Source of the DNA: Bacteroidales bacterium
GTDB taxonomy: Bacteria; Bacteroidota; Bacteroidia; Bacteroidales; Marinilabiliaceae
Assembly: GCA_022768325.1 (NCBI GenBank)
Contig: JALEMI010000034.1
Coordinates: forward strand, 17,746 to 81,745
Reading direction: 5' to 3'
DNA: 64,000 bases
Below, piece by piece: positions 8,925 through 18,619 of the stretch. Made by a program: the position numbers and the translations under genes. The first letter of the stretch is position 1; every line of letters begins with the position of its first letter. The notes under the pieces were generated by a model. It did not search any database, was not told the DNA's origin, and saw nothing but the letters and a program-made list of their open reading frames with translations.

Positions 8925-10508
8925 ATGTGTGGATTTGCAGTTTACACAGGAAGCGACCTCCAGGTCAAGCTCCAATTCGGTCACGAAGCATATAACATCA
9001 AGCATCGCGGGCCAGACAACACCCTGATGCAAGACCTTCCCCGCGGATGGATGGCCTTCCACCGCCTCAGCATAATGGACACCTCCGACGCCGGCAACCA
9101 ACCTTTCGTAGCTAACGAAGTCTACCTCACTTGCAACGGCGAGATTTATAACAGCCCAGCCCTTCGCGCCCGCTACTCATCGTACCCCTTTAAGAGCGGC
9201 AGCGACTGCGAGTGCATCCTCCCCCTCTTGGCCGACAAGGGCCTCATAGAGATGGCTCGTGAACTCGACGGCGAGTTCGCCCTCGTGATTTACGACAAGA
9301 AGCAAGACAAATTCCTCGCCGCACGTGACCCCATCGGCATCCGCGGTATGTTCTACGGCAAGACTGCCGACGGCGACATCTGCTTCGCATCGGAGATGAA
9401 GGCTCTCAGCGAAATCTGCCAGACCGTCATGCCTTTCCCTCCCGGCCACGTTTTCGACGGAGAGAAGTTCGTACAATACACCGACATGACCGCCACGCCC
9501 AACGGCTACAACACCGACGACGAGGAGACCATCTGCCACAAGATTCACGACCTGCTCACCGAAGGCGTCATCAAACGCCTCCAGTCCGACGTACCTGTCG
9601 GCTTCCTCCTCTCGGGCGGCCTCGACTCCAGCCTTGTCTGCGCCATTGCCGCACGTCACCTCAAGAAACCCATCCGCACCTTCGCCGTCGGCATCGAGGA
9701 CGGACCTATCGACACAAAATACGCCAGACAGGTGGCCGACTACATAGGCAGCGAACACACTGAGGTCCTCTTCACGAAAGACGACATCTTCAACTCCCTC
9801 AGCCACCTAATCTACCTCACCGAGACATTCGATATCACGACCATCCGCGCCTCAATAGGTATGTACCTGGTCTGCAAATACATACGCGAGAAGACCGACA
9901 TCAAGGTGCTCCTTACGGGCGAGATTTCCGACGAGCTCTTTGGCTACAAATACACCGACTACGCCCCCTCGGCAGAGGCATTCCAAGAGGAGGCAGCCAA
10001 GCGCGTCCGCGAGCTCTATATGTACGACGTGCTTCGTGCCGACCGTTGCATCTCGGGCTGCAGCCTTGAGGCCCGTGTCCCCTTTGGCGACCTCGCCTTT
10101 GTCCACTACGTCATGAGCATCGACCCCGAGCGCAAGCTTAATAAGGTAGGCATAGGCAAACGCCTCCTCCGCAAGAGCTTCGAGGGCGACCTCCTCCCCT
10201 ACGACATCCTCTATCGTGAGAAAGCCGCCTTCTCCGACGCCGTTGGCCACAGCTCCGTAGACTACATCAAGCAGTTCGCCGAGAAGTACTACACCGACGC
10301 CGAGTTTGAGGAGCGTCGCAAGAAGTATGACCACGTGCCGCCCATCACCAAAGAGAGCCTCCTTTATCGCGAGATTTTCGAGAGCCACTTCCCCGGCCGC
10401 TCGGCTGTGATTAAAGATTTCTGGATGCCTAACAAAGAGTGGGAGAACTGCAACGTAAACGACCCGTCGGCCCGCGTCCTCCCCAACTACGGCGCAAGCG
10501 GCAAATAA
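8925..10508 (+). CDS. asnB: Asparagine synthetase B (glutamine-hydrolysing)
   Basis: A 527-residue cytosolic enzyme making asparagine from aspartate, ATP and glutamine. Cys2 after the initiator Met is the N-terminal nucleophile of the class II glutaminase domain (residues 1 to ~190, with RGP at 28-30 and CNGEIYN at 70-76). The synthetase domain has the PP-loop SGGLDSS (230-236). Length is close to the E. coli enzyme (554). The reading frame starts 28 bases after a good TAnnTTTG element and ends before a strong terminator, so it is a single-gene unit. Nothing unusual is seen in the active-site motifs. Confidence 0.95.
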   Translation: MCGFAVYTGSDLQVKLQFGHEAYNIKHRGPDNTLMQDLPRGWMAFHRLSIMDTSDAGNQPFVANEVYLTCNGEIYNSPALRARYSSYPFKSGSDCECILPLLADKGLIEMARELDGEFALVIYDKKQDKFLAARDPIGIRGMFYGKTADGDICFASEMKALSEICQTVMPFPPGHVFDGEKFVQYTDMTATPNGYNTDDEETICHKIHDLLTEGVIKRLQSDVPVGFLLSGGLDSSLVCAIAARHLKKPIRTFAVGIEDGPIDTKYARQVADYIGSEHTEVLFTKDDIFNSLSHLIYLTETFDITTIRASIGMYLVCKYIREKTDIKVLLTGEISDELFGYKYTDYAPSAEAFQEEAAKRVRELYMYDVLRADRCISGCSLEARVPFGDLAFVHYVMSIDPERKLNKVGIGKRLLRKSFEGDLLPYDILYREKAAFSDAVGHSSVDYIKQFAEKYYTDAEFEERRKKYDHVPPITKESLLYREIFESHFPGRSAVIKDFWMPNKEWENCNVNDPSARVLPNYGASGK

Positions 10509-10536
10509 GAGCCTAACCTACATCTTTACATACTTA

Positions 10537-10590
10537 GACAGTTTGCGACTTCTCCTGCGAAAGGGAGGTGTCGCCAACTGTCTCTTTTTT
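10537..10590 (+). terminator. Intrinsic terminator of asnB
   Basis: Bases 10537-10549 pair with 10570-10582 (one mismatch), the stem continues inward, and TCTTTTTTT follows. Because this hairpin overlaps the upstream in-frame ATG at 10543, the next gene must start further down. Confidence 0.9.
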
Positions 10591-10746
10591 TACATACGAC
10601 GGCATGAAATGGAGACTTTGCGCGAAAGACAAAGTAGCAGGTCCCTGTTGTTTCAATGCTTATCAGCCCACATGGCAGCCTATCTCCCCCTTATTCCCTT
10701 GCAAAAATTGCTACCTTTACGAGGAAATTTCATTACAACAGGACAG

Positions 10747-12732
10747 ATGAAAAAGAAAATGAGCGTTAGGTCTACCATCGTGGCCTTCATGCTCAACACG
10801 ATTCTGGCGTACGCGGTATTCATGATTAGCCGCATTGAATACCTTCTCGAAAACTGGTCCACAATAGCCCCGACACTCTCGTGGGGCAACGTGGGCGAAC
10901 TGCTTACGGGCTGCTGGATGTTCGACTCCTCGGCCATCGCCTATACGGGCGCCCTCTACGCCCTGCTGATGCTCATCCCGTGTTTCCTCAAAGAGAGCCG
11001 CGGATGGCAGACAGCCGCCAAGTGGACATTCATCATTATCAACACCATTTGCCTCATCGCCAACGTGGCGGATAGCGTCTACTTCGGGTTTACGGGCCGA
11101 CGCACCACGGCAAGCGTATTCCAAGAGTTCGCCAACGAGGACAACATGACGTCGATTGTCGCCGCCGAGCTCATCTCCTCATGGTATCTCGTCCTCTTTG
11201 TCGGTGTCGTGGTCTACGTCATGACGCGCCTCTACGTCCGCCCCGCGCAACACTCGCGTCCTACGAGGCCATTGCAATGGGTAGTTTACTACGTCTCGCA
11301 CACCATCACCTTCGGCATTTACATCCCCGTGATGATTATCGCCATGCGTGGCGGTGCCACCGATGCCACACGCCCCATCACCATATCCAACGCCAACCAA
11401 TATGCCGACTCCCCCTCAGAAGTCGCGCTAATCCTCAACACCCCATTCTCGCTAATCCGCACTGCCGGTAAGAAACCTTTCGTCCCGCCCGCATATTTCG
11501 ACCGCGAGGAGCTTAATGCGACATTCTACCCTCTCCACACCCCTCCCGACACGTTGACCAAGCGCAAAAAGAACATTGTCGTCCTCATTGTCGAGAGCTT
11601 CGGACGCGAGTTCATTGGCGCATACAACGAACGCCTCGACGGCGGACAATACAAAGGCTACGCCCCCTTTGTCGACTCGCTTTATAAGCGCAGCATGAGC
11701 TTCGACTACACCTTCTGCAACGGGCGCAAGAGCATAGACGCCATGCCGAGCGCCCTGAGCAGCATCCCCATGTTCGTAGAGCCTTTCTTCCTCACGCCCT
11801 CAGCCCTCAACGACATCAGCGGAATTGCCGACTGCCTGAACAAGATGGGCTATCAGACCGCTTTCTTCCACGGGGCCGCCAACGGCAGCATGGGCTTCCA
11901 GGCCTTCGCCCGCCACACGGGCTTCTCGGAATATTACGGCCGCACGGAGTATAACGAGGACAACCGATTTGACGGCGACAATGACTTTGACGGGACGTGG
12001 GCAATATGGGACGAGCCGTTCCTTCAGTTCTACGCCCTCAAAATGAGCGAGTTGAAAGAGCCCTTCATGACCTCGGTCTTCACCGCCACGAGCCACCACC
12101 CCTTCGTAATTCCCGTTGCCTATCGCGACACGTTCCCCGAAGAGGGCGGCAGCGTAATGCACAAATGCATCCGCTACACGGACCATGCGCTCCGGCGTTT
12201 CTTCGAGACGGCAAGCAAGCAGCCATGGTACGACAACACAATCTTCTTCTTCACGAGCGACCATACCAATCAGCCCGACCACCCGGAATATAAGACCTCG
12301 CTCGGCCTCTATGGCTCGCCCGTCCTCATCTTCGACCCGTCGGGCGAGATTCCCGCTGGTCGCCGCCACGGCATAGCCCAACAGATAGACTTCATGCCGA
12401 CAATCCTCAACTACGTGGGATATGACGAGCCATACATCGCCTTCGGCAAAGACCTCCTCTCCACACCCGACTCCGCCACATGGGCCGTAAACTACAACAA
12501 CGGAATTTACCAATACATAGAGAAAAACATCCTCCTCCAGTTCGACGGGCACGAGACGCGCGGCGTCTATGACATCGACGCCGACTGGATGCTCACACAC
12601 GACCTCCGAGGCCAAATTGGCGAAGACGAGGCCAGAATGGAGCGCAAGTTGAAGGCTATAATCCAACAATACATGGAGCGCATGACGGAAAACCGCATGG
12701 TTCCCCGACAAGAAAAACTATCAAACCAATAA
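10747..12732 (+). CDS. LtaS/sulfatase-family membrane phosphotransferase
   Basis: A 661-residue inner-membrane protein. ATG 10747 is chosen because the frame's first ATG (10543) lies inside the asnB terminator; TACCTTTA at 10712-10719 is a likely -7 element. About five transmembrane helices occupy residues 10-210, and a periplasmic alkaline-phosphatase-fold domain starts at ~275. IVVLIVESFGR carries metal ligand Glu283. CNGRKSIDAMPS puts Ser329 where Gram-positive LtaS has its catalytic Thr. TATSHHPF and FTSDHT supply further family motifs. Relatives transfer phosphoglycerol or phosphoethanolamine to lipid or glycan acceptors. In a Gram-negative cell the acceptor is unknown. It is followed 21 bases later by an ABC exporter pair. 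Confidence 0.8.
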   Translation: MKKKMSVRSTIVAFMLNTILAYAVFMISRIEYLLENWSTIAPTLSWGNVGELLTGCWMFDSSAIAYTGALYALLMLIPCFLKESRGWQTAAKWTFIIINTICLIANVADSVYFGFTGRRTTASVFQEFANEDNMTSIVAAELISSWYLVLFVGVVVYVMTRLYVRPAQHSRPTRPLQWVVYYVSHTITFGIYIPVMIIAMRGGATDATRPITISNANQYADSPSEVALILNTPFSLIRTAGKKPFVPPAYFDREELNATFYPLHTPPDTLTKRKKNIVVLIVESFGREFIGAYNERLDGGQYKGYAPFVDSLYKRSMSFDYTFCNGRKSIDAMPSALSSIPMFVEPFFLTPSALNDISGIADCLNKMGYQTAFFHGAANGSMGFQAFARHTGFSEYYGRTEYNEDNRFDGDNDFDGTWAIWDEPFLQFYALKMSELKEPFMTSVFTATSHHPFVIPVAYRDTFPEEGGSVMHKCIRYTDHALRRFFETASKQPWYDNTIFFFTSDHTNQPDHPEYKTSLGLYGSPVLIFDPSGEIPAGRRHGIAQQIDFMPTILNYVGYDEPYIAFGKDLLSTPDSATWAVNYNNGIYQYIEKNILLQFDGHETRGVYDIDADWMLTHDLRGQIGEDEARMERKLKAIIQQYMERMTENRMVPRQEKLSNQ

Positions 12733-12753
12733 ACTAATCAAACAAGGAAAAAC

Positions 12754-13695
12754 ATGGCATTCATCGAAGCCCACGAGGTGGTGAAAGAATACTCTGGTCA
12801 CCGCGCCCTCGACGGCCTGAGCCTGAGCGTCCCGCAGGGGTGCATCTACGGCTTGCTCGGTCCCAACGGCGCCGGAAAGACCACTTTCATCAGAATCCTC
12901 AATCAAATAACACGTCCCGACAGCGGCACAATCCAAATTGACGGACACCCGCTCACGCCCTCCGACATTGAGCGCATTGGCTACCTGCCCGAAGAGCGCG
13001 GCCTCTATAAAAAAATGAAAGTGGGCGAAGAGGCCATATACCTCGCCCGCCTGAAGGGTCTCTCGGCCATGGACGCCCGCCATAAGCTCCGCTATTGGTT
13101 CGAGAAATTCGACATCATGGACTGGTGGGACAAGAAGGTGGAGCAGCTATCAAAAGGAATGCAGCAGAAAGTGCAATTCATCGTGACCGTGCTCCACGAA
13201 CCCAGCCTCCTCATCTTCGACGAGCCTTTCAGCGGCTTTGACCCCGTGAACGCCAATCTCCTAAAAAACGAGATTTTGGAACTAAAGAAGAGGGGCGCGA
13301 CCGTCATATTCTCAACCCACAACATGGCCTCCGTTGAGGAGGTGTGCGACGACATCACGCTCATCAACAAGAGCCGCGCCGTACTCTCTGGCTCTGTGGG
13401 CGACGTGCGTCAGCGTTTCAAGGAGAACAAATTCCGAATCCGCTACACGGGCGACGACACGTCGCTCACCCAGCCCGACTCACCCGTCAGCCTTGCGGAC
13501 GTACGTCAGAACGGCATATACCACGAGGCCACAGTCATGCCCTCGGCAGCAGCCGCCAACATGACGCCCAACGAGCTGATACGCAACCTCTTGCAACACG
13601 TCGAATTGGCAAGTTTCGAGGAGATATTGCCAAGCATGAACGACATTTTCATTAAAGTTGTCGGCCCTAACGCCGCCGACGAGACCAACAAGTAA
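12754..13695 (+). CDS. ABC transporter ATP-binding protein (NatA-like)
   Basis: A 313-residue ATPase. Walker A is GPNGAGKTT (36-44), the signature is LSKGMQQK, Walker B is LLIFDEPFSG, and the switch His sits in FSTHNM. The C-terminal ~90 residues after the nucleotide-binding domain are the extension usual in ABC-2 type exporters (NatA, CcmA class). The start is 21 bases after the LtaS-like gene and the stop is 7 bases before the permease gene, so the three form one transcript. It energises the ABC-2 permease encoded next; the cargo is not predictable from sequence. Confidence 0.9.
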   Translation: MAFIEAHEVVKEYSGHRALDGLSLSVPQGCIYGLLGPNGAGKTTFIRILNQITRPDSGTIQIDGHPLTPSDIERIGYLPEERGLYKKMKVGEEAIYLARLKGLSAMDARHKLRYWFEKFDIMDWWDKKVEQLSKGMQQKVQFIVTVLHEPSLLIFDEPFSGFDPVNANLLKNEILELKKRGATVIFSTHNMASVEEVCDDITLINKSRAVLSGSVGDVRQRFKENKFRIRYTGDDTSLTQPDSPVSLADVRQNGIYHEATVMPSAAAANMTPNELIRNLLQHVELASFEEILPSMNDIFIKVVGPNAADETNK

Positions 13696-13702
13696 GACGA
13701 CA

Positions 13703-15025
13703 ATGAGCAGCAAACTATCCCTCATAATCAACCGCGAATACAGCACCCGCGTCCGCAAGAAGAGCTTCATCGTGATGTCTCTGCTCATGCCCATCGGCAT
13801 GCTTCTGCTCATGGCACTCCCGACGCTCATCACCATACTCGGTCAGACCGAGGCCACGAGAATTGCCGTAGTGGACCGCACGGGCCGCTACGCCCAAGCC
13901 CTCCACGACGACAACTCGGCAACATTCTCATTCCTCGCCCCAGACACCGACGAGGAGGGGCTGCGCAACTCGTATGAGACGAGCGGCTACGACGCCTACA
14001 TGATGATTCTCGGCTCGCCCGCCAAGCGCGACAGCGTCCGCCTCTACTCCAGCTCCACCGTCCCCATGGAGGCCGTAAGCCACACCGAGGACGCCCTCCG
14101 CGAGCAAGTACGGCGCGAGATAATGAACAACTACGCCGGCCACACGTCGGAACTTGACTCCCTCTTCGCCTGCGTCGACAAGGCCAACGCCAACATCACG
14201 ACCATCAACATCTCCGACGACGGCAGCGAGAGCGAAGACTCCGCCGCCATAGGTGCCGTTGTGGGATTAGTCACGGCATTGCTCATCTACACCTTTGTCC
14301 TCACGACGGGATCAATGGTGATGCAGGGCGTTATGGAAGAGAAGACAAACCGCATTGTCGAAGTCCTCGTCTCGTCGGTAAAGCCCTTTGAGCTGATGAT
14401 GGGCAAGATTATCGGCATAGCCCTCGTTGCCCTGACCCAGATGGCTATATGGATTGTAGTGGGCTTCAGCCTCGTCGCCATGGTCTCGTCGCTCATGGCG
14501 CCAGACCCTGCCACCATTCAGTCGATGGTCGACACGGAGATGGCATCCGCCGCTGTGGATCAAGGCTTAGTTGCCGAGATAATGCACAAGATGGAGAGCA
14601 TCAACTTCATCCAGCTCATCACGCTCTTCGTGGTTTACTTCCTCTTCGGCTACCTCCTCTACGCCAGCCTCTTCGCAATATGCGGCGCGGCAATGGACCA
14701 GCCACAAGACGGCTCGCAGCTCAGCATCATCGTCATGATTCCGCTCTTTGCGGCCGTATACATCGCCATCCACACGATGCAGGACCCAGCGAGCGACCTC
14801 TCCTTCTGGGCATCGCTATTCCCGTTCACATCGCCCATCATCATGATGGCCCGCATCCCGTTTGGCGTCCCGGCGTGGGAGATTGCCCTGTCGGTTGCCA
14901 TCCTTGTCGGGACATTCATCCTCTTCACGTGGATTGCGGCCCGCATCTACCGTGTCGGAATCCTCATGTACGGCAAGAAAGTCACCTTTGGCGAGATTGT
15001 CAAATGGTTCAAACAAGCGGAATAG
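13703..15025 (+). CDS. ABC-2 type permease (NatB-like)
   Basis: A 440-residue membrane protein. The ATG at 13703 (MSSKLSLIINREYSTRVRKK) is chosen; the frame is open back to 13658 but that overlaps the ATPase gene. One N-terminal membrane helix (~23-45) is followed by a large periplasmic loop (~50-185) and five or six helices from ~190 to 425. This is the NatB/ABC-2 exporter layout, and VLTTGSMVMQGVMEEKTNRIVEVL-type sequence after the second helix is the family hallmark. Pairs with the upstream ATPase. Candidate cargo is a lipid or envelope component given the LtaS-like gene in the same operon, but this is inference only. Confidence 0.88.
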   Translation: MSSKLSLIINREYSTRVRKKSFIVMSLLMPIGMLLLMALPTLITILGQTEATRIAVVDRTGRYAQALHDDNSATFSFLAPDTDEEGLRNSYETSGYDAYMMILGSPAKRDSVRLYSSSTVPMEAVSHTEDALREQVRREIMNNYAGHTSELDSLFACVDKANANITTINISDDGSESEDSAAIGAVVGLVTALLIYTFVLTTGSMVMQGVMEEKTNRIVEVLVSSVKPFELMMGKIIGIALVALTQMAIWIVVGFSLVAMVSSLMAPDPATIQSMVDTEMASAAVDQGLVAEIMHKMESINFIQLITLFVVYFLFGYLLYASLFAICGAAMDQPQDGSQLSIIVMIPLFAAVYIAIHTMQDPASDLSFWASLFPFTSPIIMMARIPFGVPAWEIALSVAILVGTFILFTWIAARIYRVGILMYGKKVTFGEIVKWFKQAE

Positions 15026-15047
15026 TCGCACCATTGTAAGCAGACAT

Positions 15048-15091
15048 AGCCCCCCGCCCTCCGAATTATGTTGCAGGGCGAGGGGCTTTTT
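15048..15091 (+). terminator. Intrinsic terminator of the LtaS-like/ABC operon
   Basis: Bases 15048-15060 pair with 15075-15087 (one mismatch), and the right arm runs into TTTTT. Confidence 0.88.
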
Positions 15092-15234
15092 GCTAAACCC
15101 TCAAAATTGTTTCGCTGGAGATTTGGGGGGATTTGTAGCAGTATAAAGATTGCGTAGCTAATCCCCAAAAATGATTCTTCCACGGGCTGTGGAAAGAATG
15201 GCTCTAAATTAGACGCAATAATAATCACGCTATC

Positions 15235-16379
15235 ATGTTCGAAATTTTCAAACCTACCCCACCGCGGGGCGACATTCAATCGCAAGTCATAGAATGGCTT
15301 CGGTTTCCTCTTGCGGTTCTTGTGGTGTTGATACACACAGGATGCTTCCTTGGCAGTAATTTTAATTTAGTCCAAATACCCCCCCCCCGGAAGCGGGTAT
15401 AACCGCTCACTTAACCTACCATTCTGTCGTAGCGATTCAGCAGATATTGGCACACATCTCCGTGCCTCTCTTCTTTTTCATGTCGGGATACCTATACTTT
15501 TTCAAGACAAAAAGGGAGCAGTTCTCAATTGAAGACTATATAGCTAAAACTCGTAACCGCATCTTCACTCTCTTGATTCCGTACATAGCATGGAACGCAT
15601 TGCAAATCATTCATATTCTTATCATTGCAATCCGAGACGGAGGCTCTTATGACATTATATCGCTCGAAACCCTCCCTCATTTACTATGGGATTACAGCCA
15701 ATGGGACAGAAGCTATTGCACAATATTCGGGGAGGTGCAGCATATGACAGGGCCTGTATTCCTTGTGGGTTGGTTTATTAGAGATCTTATTATCGTATGT
15801 TTGGCAGCACCAGCTATTTGGTGGCTAATCACAAAAACAAAGGGATGGATTTTGCTCATTTTCGGTTTATTCTACGTCACGTGGGCATGGCCAATCGCAA
15901 GCGGACTGTTAATCACCACAGTTTTCTGGTTCTCTTTCGGGGCTTTGTTTAGCATCAAAAAGCTCAACTTCGTAGATGTATTTCGCCGCTTCAAGTGGTT
16001 GAATCTCGTTGTCTCCATTATATCGTTTGTCGTCTTGCTTGCAAACTGGAGAAAAGAACAAGACACGTGGTGGCCTACGATTTTTTACGTCTCTTACGTC
16101 GTGAGCACAGCCATGGTCGTTGTGTGTTTTACCGCTACTCTTCTTGAGCAAGGAAAACTTCAACTGCGTTCAGGATTGGGCGACTCTACTTACTTCATAT
16201 ATCTTGGCCATCCTTTCCTGGTAGGTTACGTACTGAAATTTCTTAGCATTATGCCTTTTCAAGGGATTCCCGCTTGGTTTCTTGGGGTTGCAATCATCGT
16301 GATTGCCCTTCTTTGCGTGTATGCGTTCTTGCGGAAGTATGTACCTTGGACGTTGAGGGTTTTGCTCGGTCAGAAATGA
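15235..16379 (+). CDS. Membrane acyltransferase (Acyltransf_3), interrupted at a poly-C run
   Basis: Two frames together encode one acyltransferase-3 family protein of ~380 residues. ATG 15235 opens a frame with QVIEWLRFPLAVLVVLIHTG, the family's first helix including the conserved His, but it stops at 15402. The rest (SVVAIQQILAHISVPLFFFMSGY to 16379) is in another frame that opens at 15366. The frames meet at ten C (15379-15388); eleven or eight C would join them. About ten membrane helices are expected. Relatives O-acetylate surface sugars. The gene is visibly more AT-rich than its neighbours and sits alone between two terminators, suggesting transfer. It may be phase-variable, a true frameshift mutant, or a homopolymer sequencing error. 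Confidence 0.8.
15379..15388 (+). repeat. Poly-C tract (C10) inside the acyltransferase gene
   Basis: Ten consecutive C exactly where the two acyltransferase reading frames must join. Homopolymer C/G runs of 8-12 inside surface-modification genes are a classical substrate for slipped-strand phase variation. Confidence 0.85.
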
Positions 16380-16402
16380 GGAGAGTAATGGGCTAAAAAA
16401 CG

Positions 16403-16434
16403 AATCCCGCATGGAGGTGCGTCCATGCGGGATT
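16403..16434. terminator. Bidirectional terminator between acyltransferase and tex
   Basis: Bases 16403-16415 pair perfectly with 16422-16434 (13 bp). An A-run precedes and a T-rich stretch follows, as expected between convergent genes. Confidence 0.88.
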
Positions 16435-16455
16435 TGCTTTGTTATGTGAGATTGG

Positions 16456-18591
16456 CTATTGCTCTACGCCTTTCATGGTGAGATTGATACGGCCGCGGGC
16501 GGTATCGACATCGAGGACGCGGACGACGACCTGCTGATGTAAGGAGACGACATCGGCTACGTTTTTCACGAAGCGGTCGGCCAATTGGCTGATGTGGACG
16601 AGTCCATCGGTCTTTACACCGATGTCGACAAATGCGCCGAAAGCCGTGAGATTTGTGACGATGCCTGGGAGCGTCATGCCAGACCGTACATCGTCGATAG
16701 AATGGACAGAGTCGTCGAATTTGAACTCTTTGATGGACTGGCGCGGATCTCGGCCCGGCTTCTCCAACTCGGCCATGATGTCGCGGAGGGTTGGCAGACC
16801 GACATCGCCACTGACGTAGCGGTCGAGCTTTATGGACTTTCGGCGTGCGGAATCGGACATCAGCTCGGCTACGGTGCATTTGGCATCGGCGGCCATTTGG
16901 GCGACTATGGCGTATCGCTCAGGGTGGACAGCTGAGGAGTCGAGCGGATTCTTGGCACCTGCTATGCGGAGAAAGCCGGCGCATTGCTCGAAGGCCTTTG
17001 GACCAAGGCGAGGGACTTTCTTCAGCTCGTCTCGCGAAGTGAAGGGGCCATGCTCTGTGCGATAGTCGACGATGTTCTTGGCGAGCGTCGGACCAAGTCC
17101 TGAGACATAAGTGAGGAGATGGCGGCTCGCAGTGTTGACCTCGACGCCCACTTGGTTTACGCAACTGACGACGACAGAATCGAGCGACGCCTTGAGCCGC
17201 GCCTGGTCAACATCATGTTGATATTGCCCCACGCCGAGCGACTTGGGGTCAATCTTTACAAGCTCGGCCAAGGGATCCATGAGACGGCGACCGATGGAGA
17301 CGGCACCGCGAACTGTGACATCCTCGTCGGGGAACTCCTCTCGCGCCGTAGCTGAAGCGGAATAGATAGACGCGCCGTCTTCTGAAACGACGAAGATGCG
17401 GAGCTTGGCCTGTGCGTCGAACTGACGGACGAAAGCCTCCGTCTCTCGACTGGCCGTCCCGTTTCCGATGGCTACGGCCTCGATGTGGTAGGTATCGACA
17501 AGCCTGCGGAGTTCGGCCTCAGCCTCTTGTGTCTTTGAGTGCGGCGGGTGAGGGTAAATAACTGAATGGCAGAGCATTGTACCCTGCTCATCGAGACATA
17601 CGACCTTGCAGCCTGTACGGAAGCCTGGGTCGAGAGCCAAGACGCGGTGTCTGCCGAGTGGCGCAGCGAGGAGAAGCTGCCGGAGATTGGTCTCGAAGAC
17701 GGTGATGGCCTCCGTGTCGGCTCTCTCTTTTGCCTCGGCCTCCATCTCGGTCTCCATTGCCGGCGCGAGGAGGCGTTTATAGCCGTCGGCCACTGCCATC
17801 TCGACCTGCTTAGCGGTTCGGGGCGCCTTCACGTACCGCCTATTGAGGCGGCTGACAATGGCATCGGGATCGGCGGGGGCAACGGACATCTTGATAACGC
17901 CCTCGCTCTGCGCCCTCATCATGGCCAGAACGCGGTGGCTTGGGCATTTGGCGAGATTCTCCTGACGGTCGATATAGTCGCGGTATTTCTCGGCCTCAGC
18001 CTCCTTACCTTTGACCATCTTGGTGGAGACGAGCCCCTCGCGGCGGAAGACATTTCGCGCTGCTTCGCGAGCCTCGGGTTGGTCGGCCACCCACTCGGCT
18101 ATGATGTCACGCGCGCCTTGGAGAGCGTCGTCGGACGTTGGGACATCGTCGGACAGGTATTTCTCGGCGGCAAGCTCGGCATCGGCACAAGAGCCGGACA
18201 TCAGGGCAAGGGCAAGCGGTTCGAGACCGAGTTCGCGAGCCTTTGCGGCACGGGTCTTGCGTTTGGGTTTATAGGGTTGGTAGAGGTCTTCAAGACGTGT
18301 GGCATCCCACGTCTCGTCAATCTGCTTACGCAAATCGGGGGTGAGTTTGCCTTGCGCCTCGATGGTGGAGATGATGGTCTCCTTGCGGGCCTCGACCTCC
18401 TTTAGTTTGGCGTAGGAGTCGGCTATTGAGCCTATTGCGACCTCATCGAGATTGCCTGTGGCCTCCTTGCGATAGCGGCTGATGAAAGGGACAGTCGCGC
18501 CATCGTCAATGAGCTTGATGGTGTTTTGAACTTGCGCAGGCCTTAGACCGAGCTGCGCAGCTATGAGAGAGTGGAAGATGGGGTTTCCCAT
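16456..18591 (-). CDS. tex: Tex (YhgF) transcription accessory protein
   Basis: A 711-residue cytosolic nucleic-acid-binding protein of the Tex family. The N-terminal helical region begins MGNPIFHSLIAAQLGLRPAQV. A YqgF/RNase H-like domain around residues 320-450 contains ALDPGFRTGCK. Tandem helix-hairpin-helix motifs follow (YVSGLGPTLAKNIVDYR, KVPRLGPKAFEQ). The C-terminal S1 RNA-binding domain (~635-710) has GIVTNLTAFGAFVDIG. Slightly shorter than E. coli YhgF (773), within the family range. The start lies 28 bases after the stop of the formyl-THF cyclo-ligase gene, so the two are probably co-transcribed. Related proteins act in transcript elongation and stress tolerance. Confidence 0.93.
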   Translation of the reverse strand: MGNPIFHSLIAAQLGLRPAQVQNTIKLIDDGATVPFISRYRKEATGNLDEVAIGSIADSYAKLKEVEARKETIISTIEAQGKLTPDLRKQIDETWDATRLEDLYQPYKPKRKTRAAKARELGLEPLALALMSGSCADAELAAEKYLSDDVPTSDDALQGARDIIAEWVADQPEAREAARNVFRREGLVSTKMVKGKEAEAEKYRDYIDRQENLAKCPSHRVLAMMRAQSEGVIKMSVAPADPDAIVSRLNRRYVKAPRTAKQVEMAVADGYKRLLAPAMETEMEAEAKERADTEAITVFETNLRQLLLAAPLGRHRVLALDPGFRTGCKVVCLDEQGTMLCHSVIYPHPPHSKTQEAEAELRRLVDTYHIEAVAIGNGTASRETEAFVRQFDAQAKLRIFVVSEDGASIYSASATAREEFPDEDVTVRGAVSIGRRLMDPLAELVKIDPKSLGVGQYQHDVDQARLKASLDSVVVSCVNQVGVEVNTASRHLLTYVSGLGPTLAKNIVDYRTEHGPFTSRDELKKVPRLGPKAFEQCAGFLRIAGAKNPLDSSAVHPERYAIVAQMAADAKCTVAELMSDSARRKSIKLDRYVSGDVGLPTLRDIMAELEKPGRDPRQSIKEFKFDDSVHSIDDVRSGMTLPGIVTNLTAFGAFVDIGVKTDGLVHISQLADRFVKNVADVVSLHQQVVVRVLDVDTARGRINLTMKGVEQ

Positions 18592-18619
18592 TATTGTGTG
18601 AATTGGATTGGAGTTTTAA

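Noticed and set aside
15121..15173. Imperfect inverted repeat (ATTTGGGGGGATTTG / CTAATCCCCAAAAAT) upstream of the acyltransferase, considered as an invertible promoter
   Set aside because: The arms are only ~24 bases apart, too close to flank a promoter, imperfect, and no recombinase gene is nearby. More likely an RNA hairpin.
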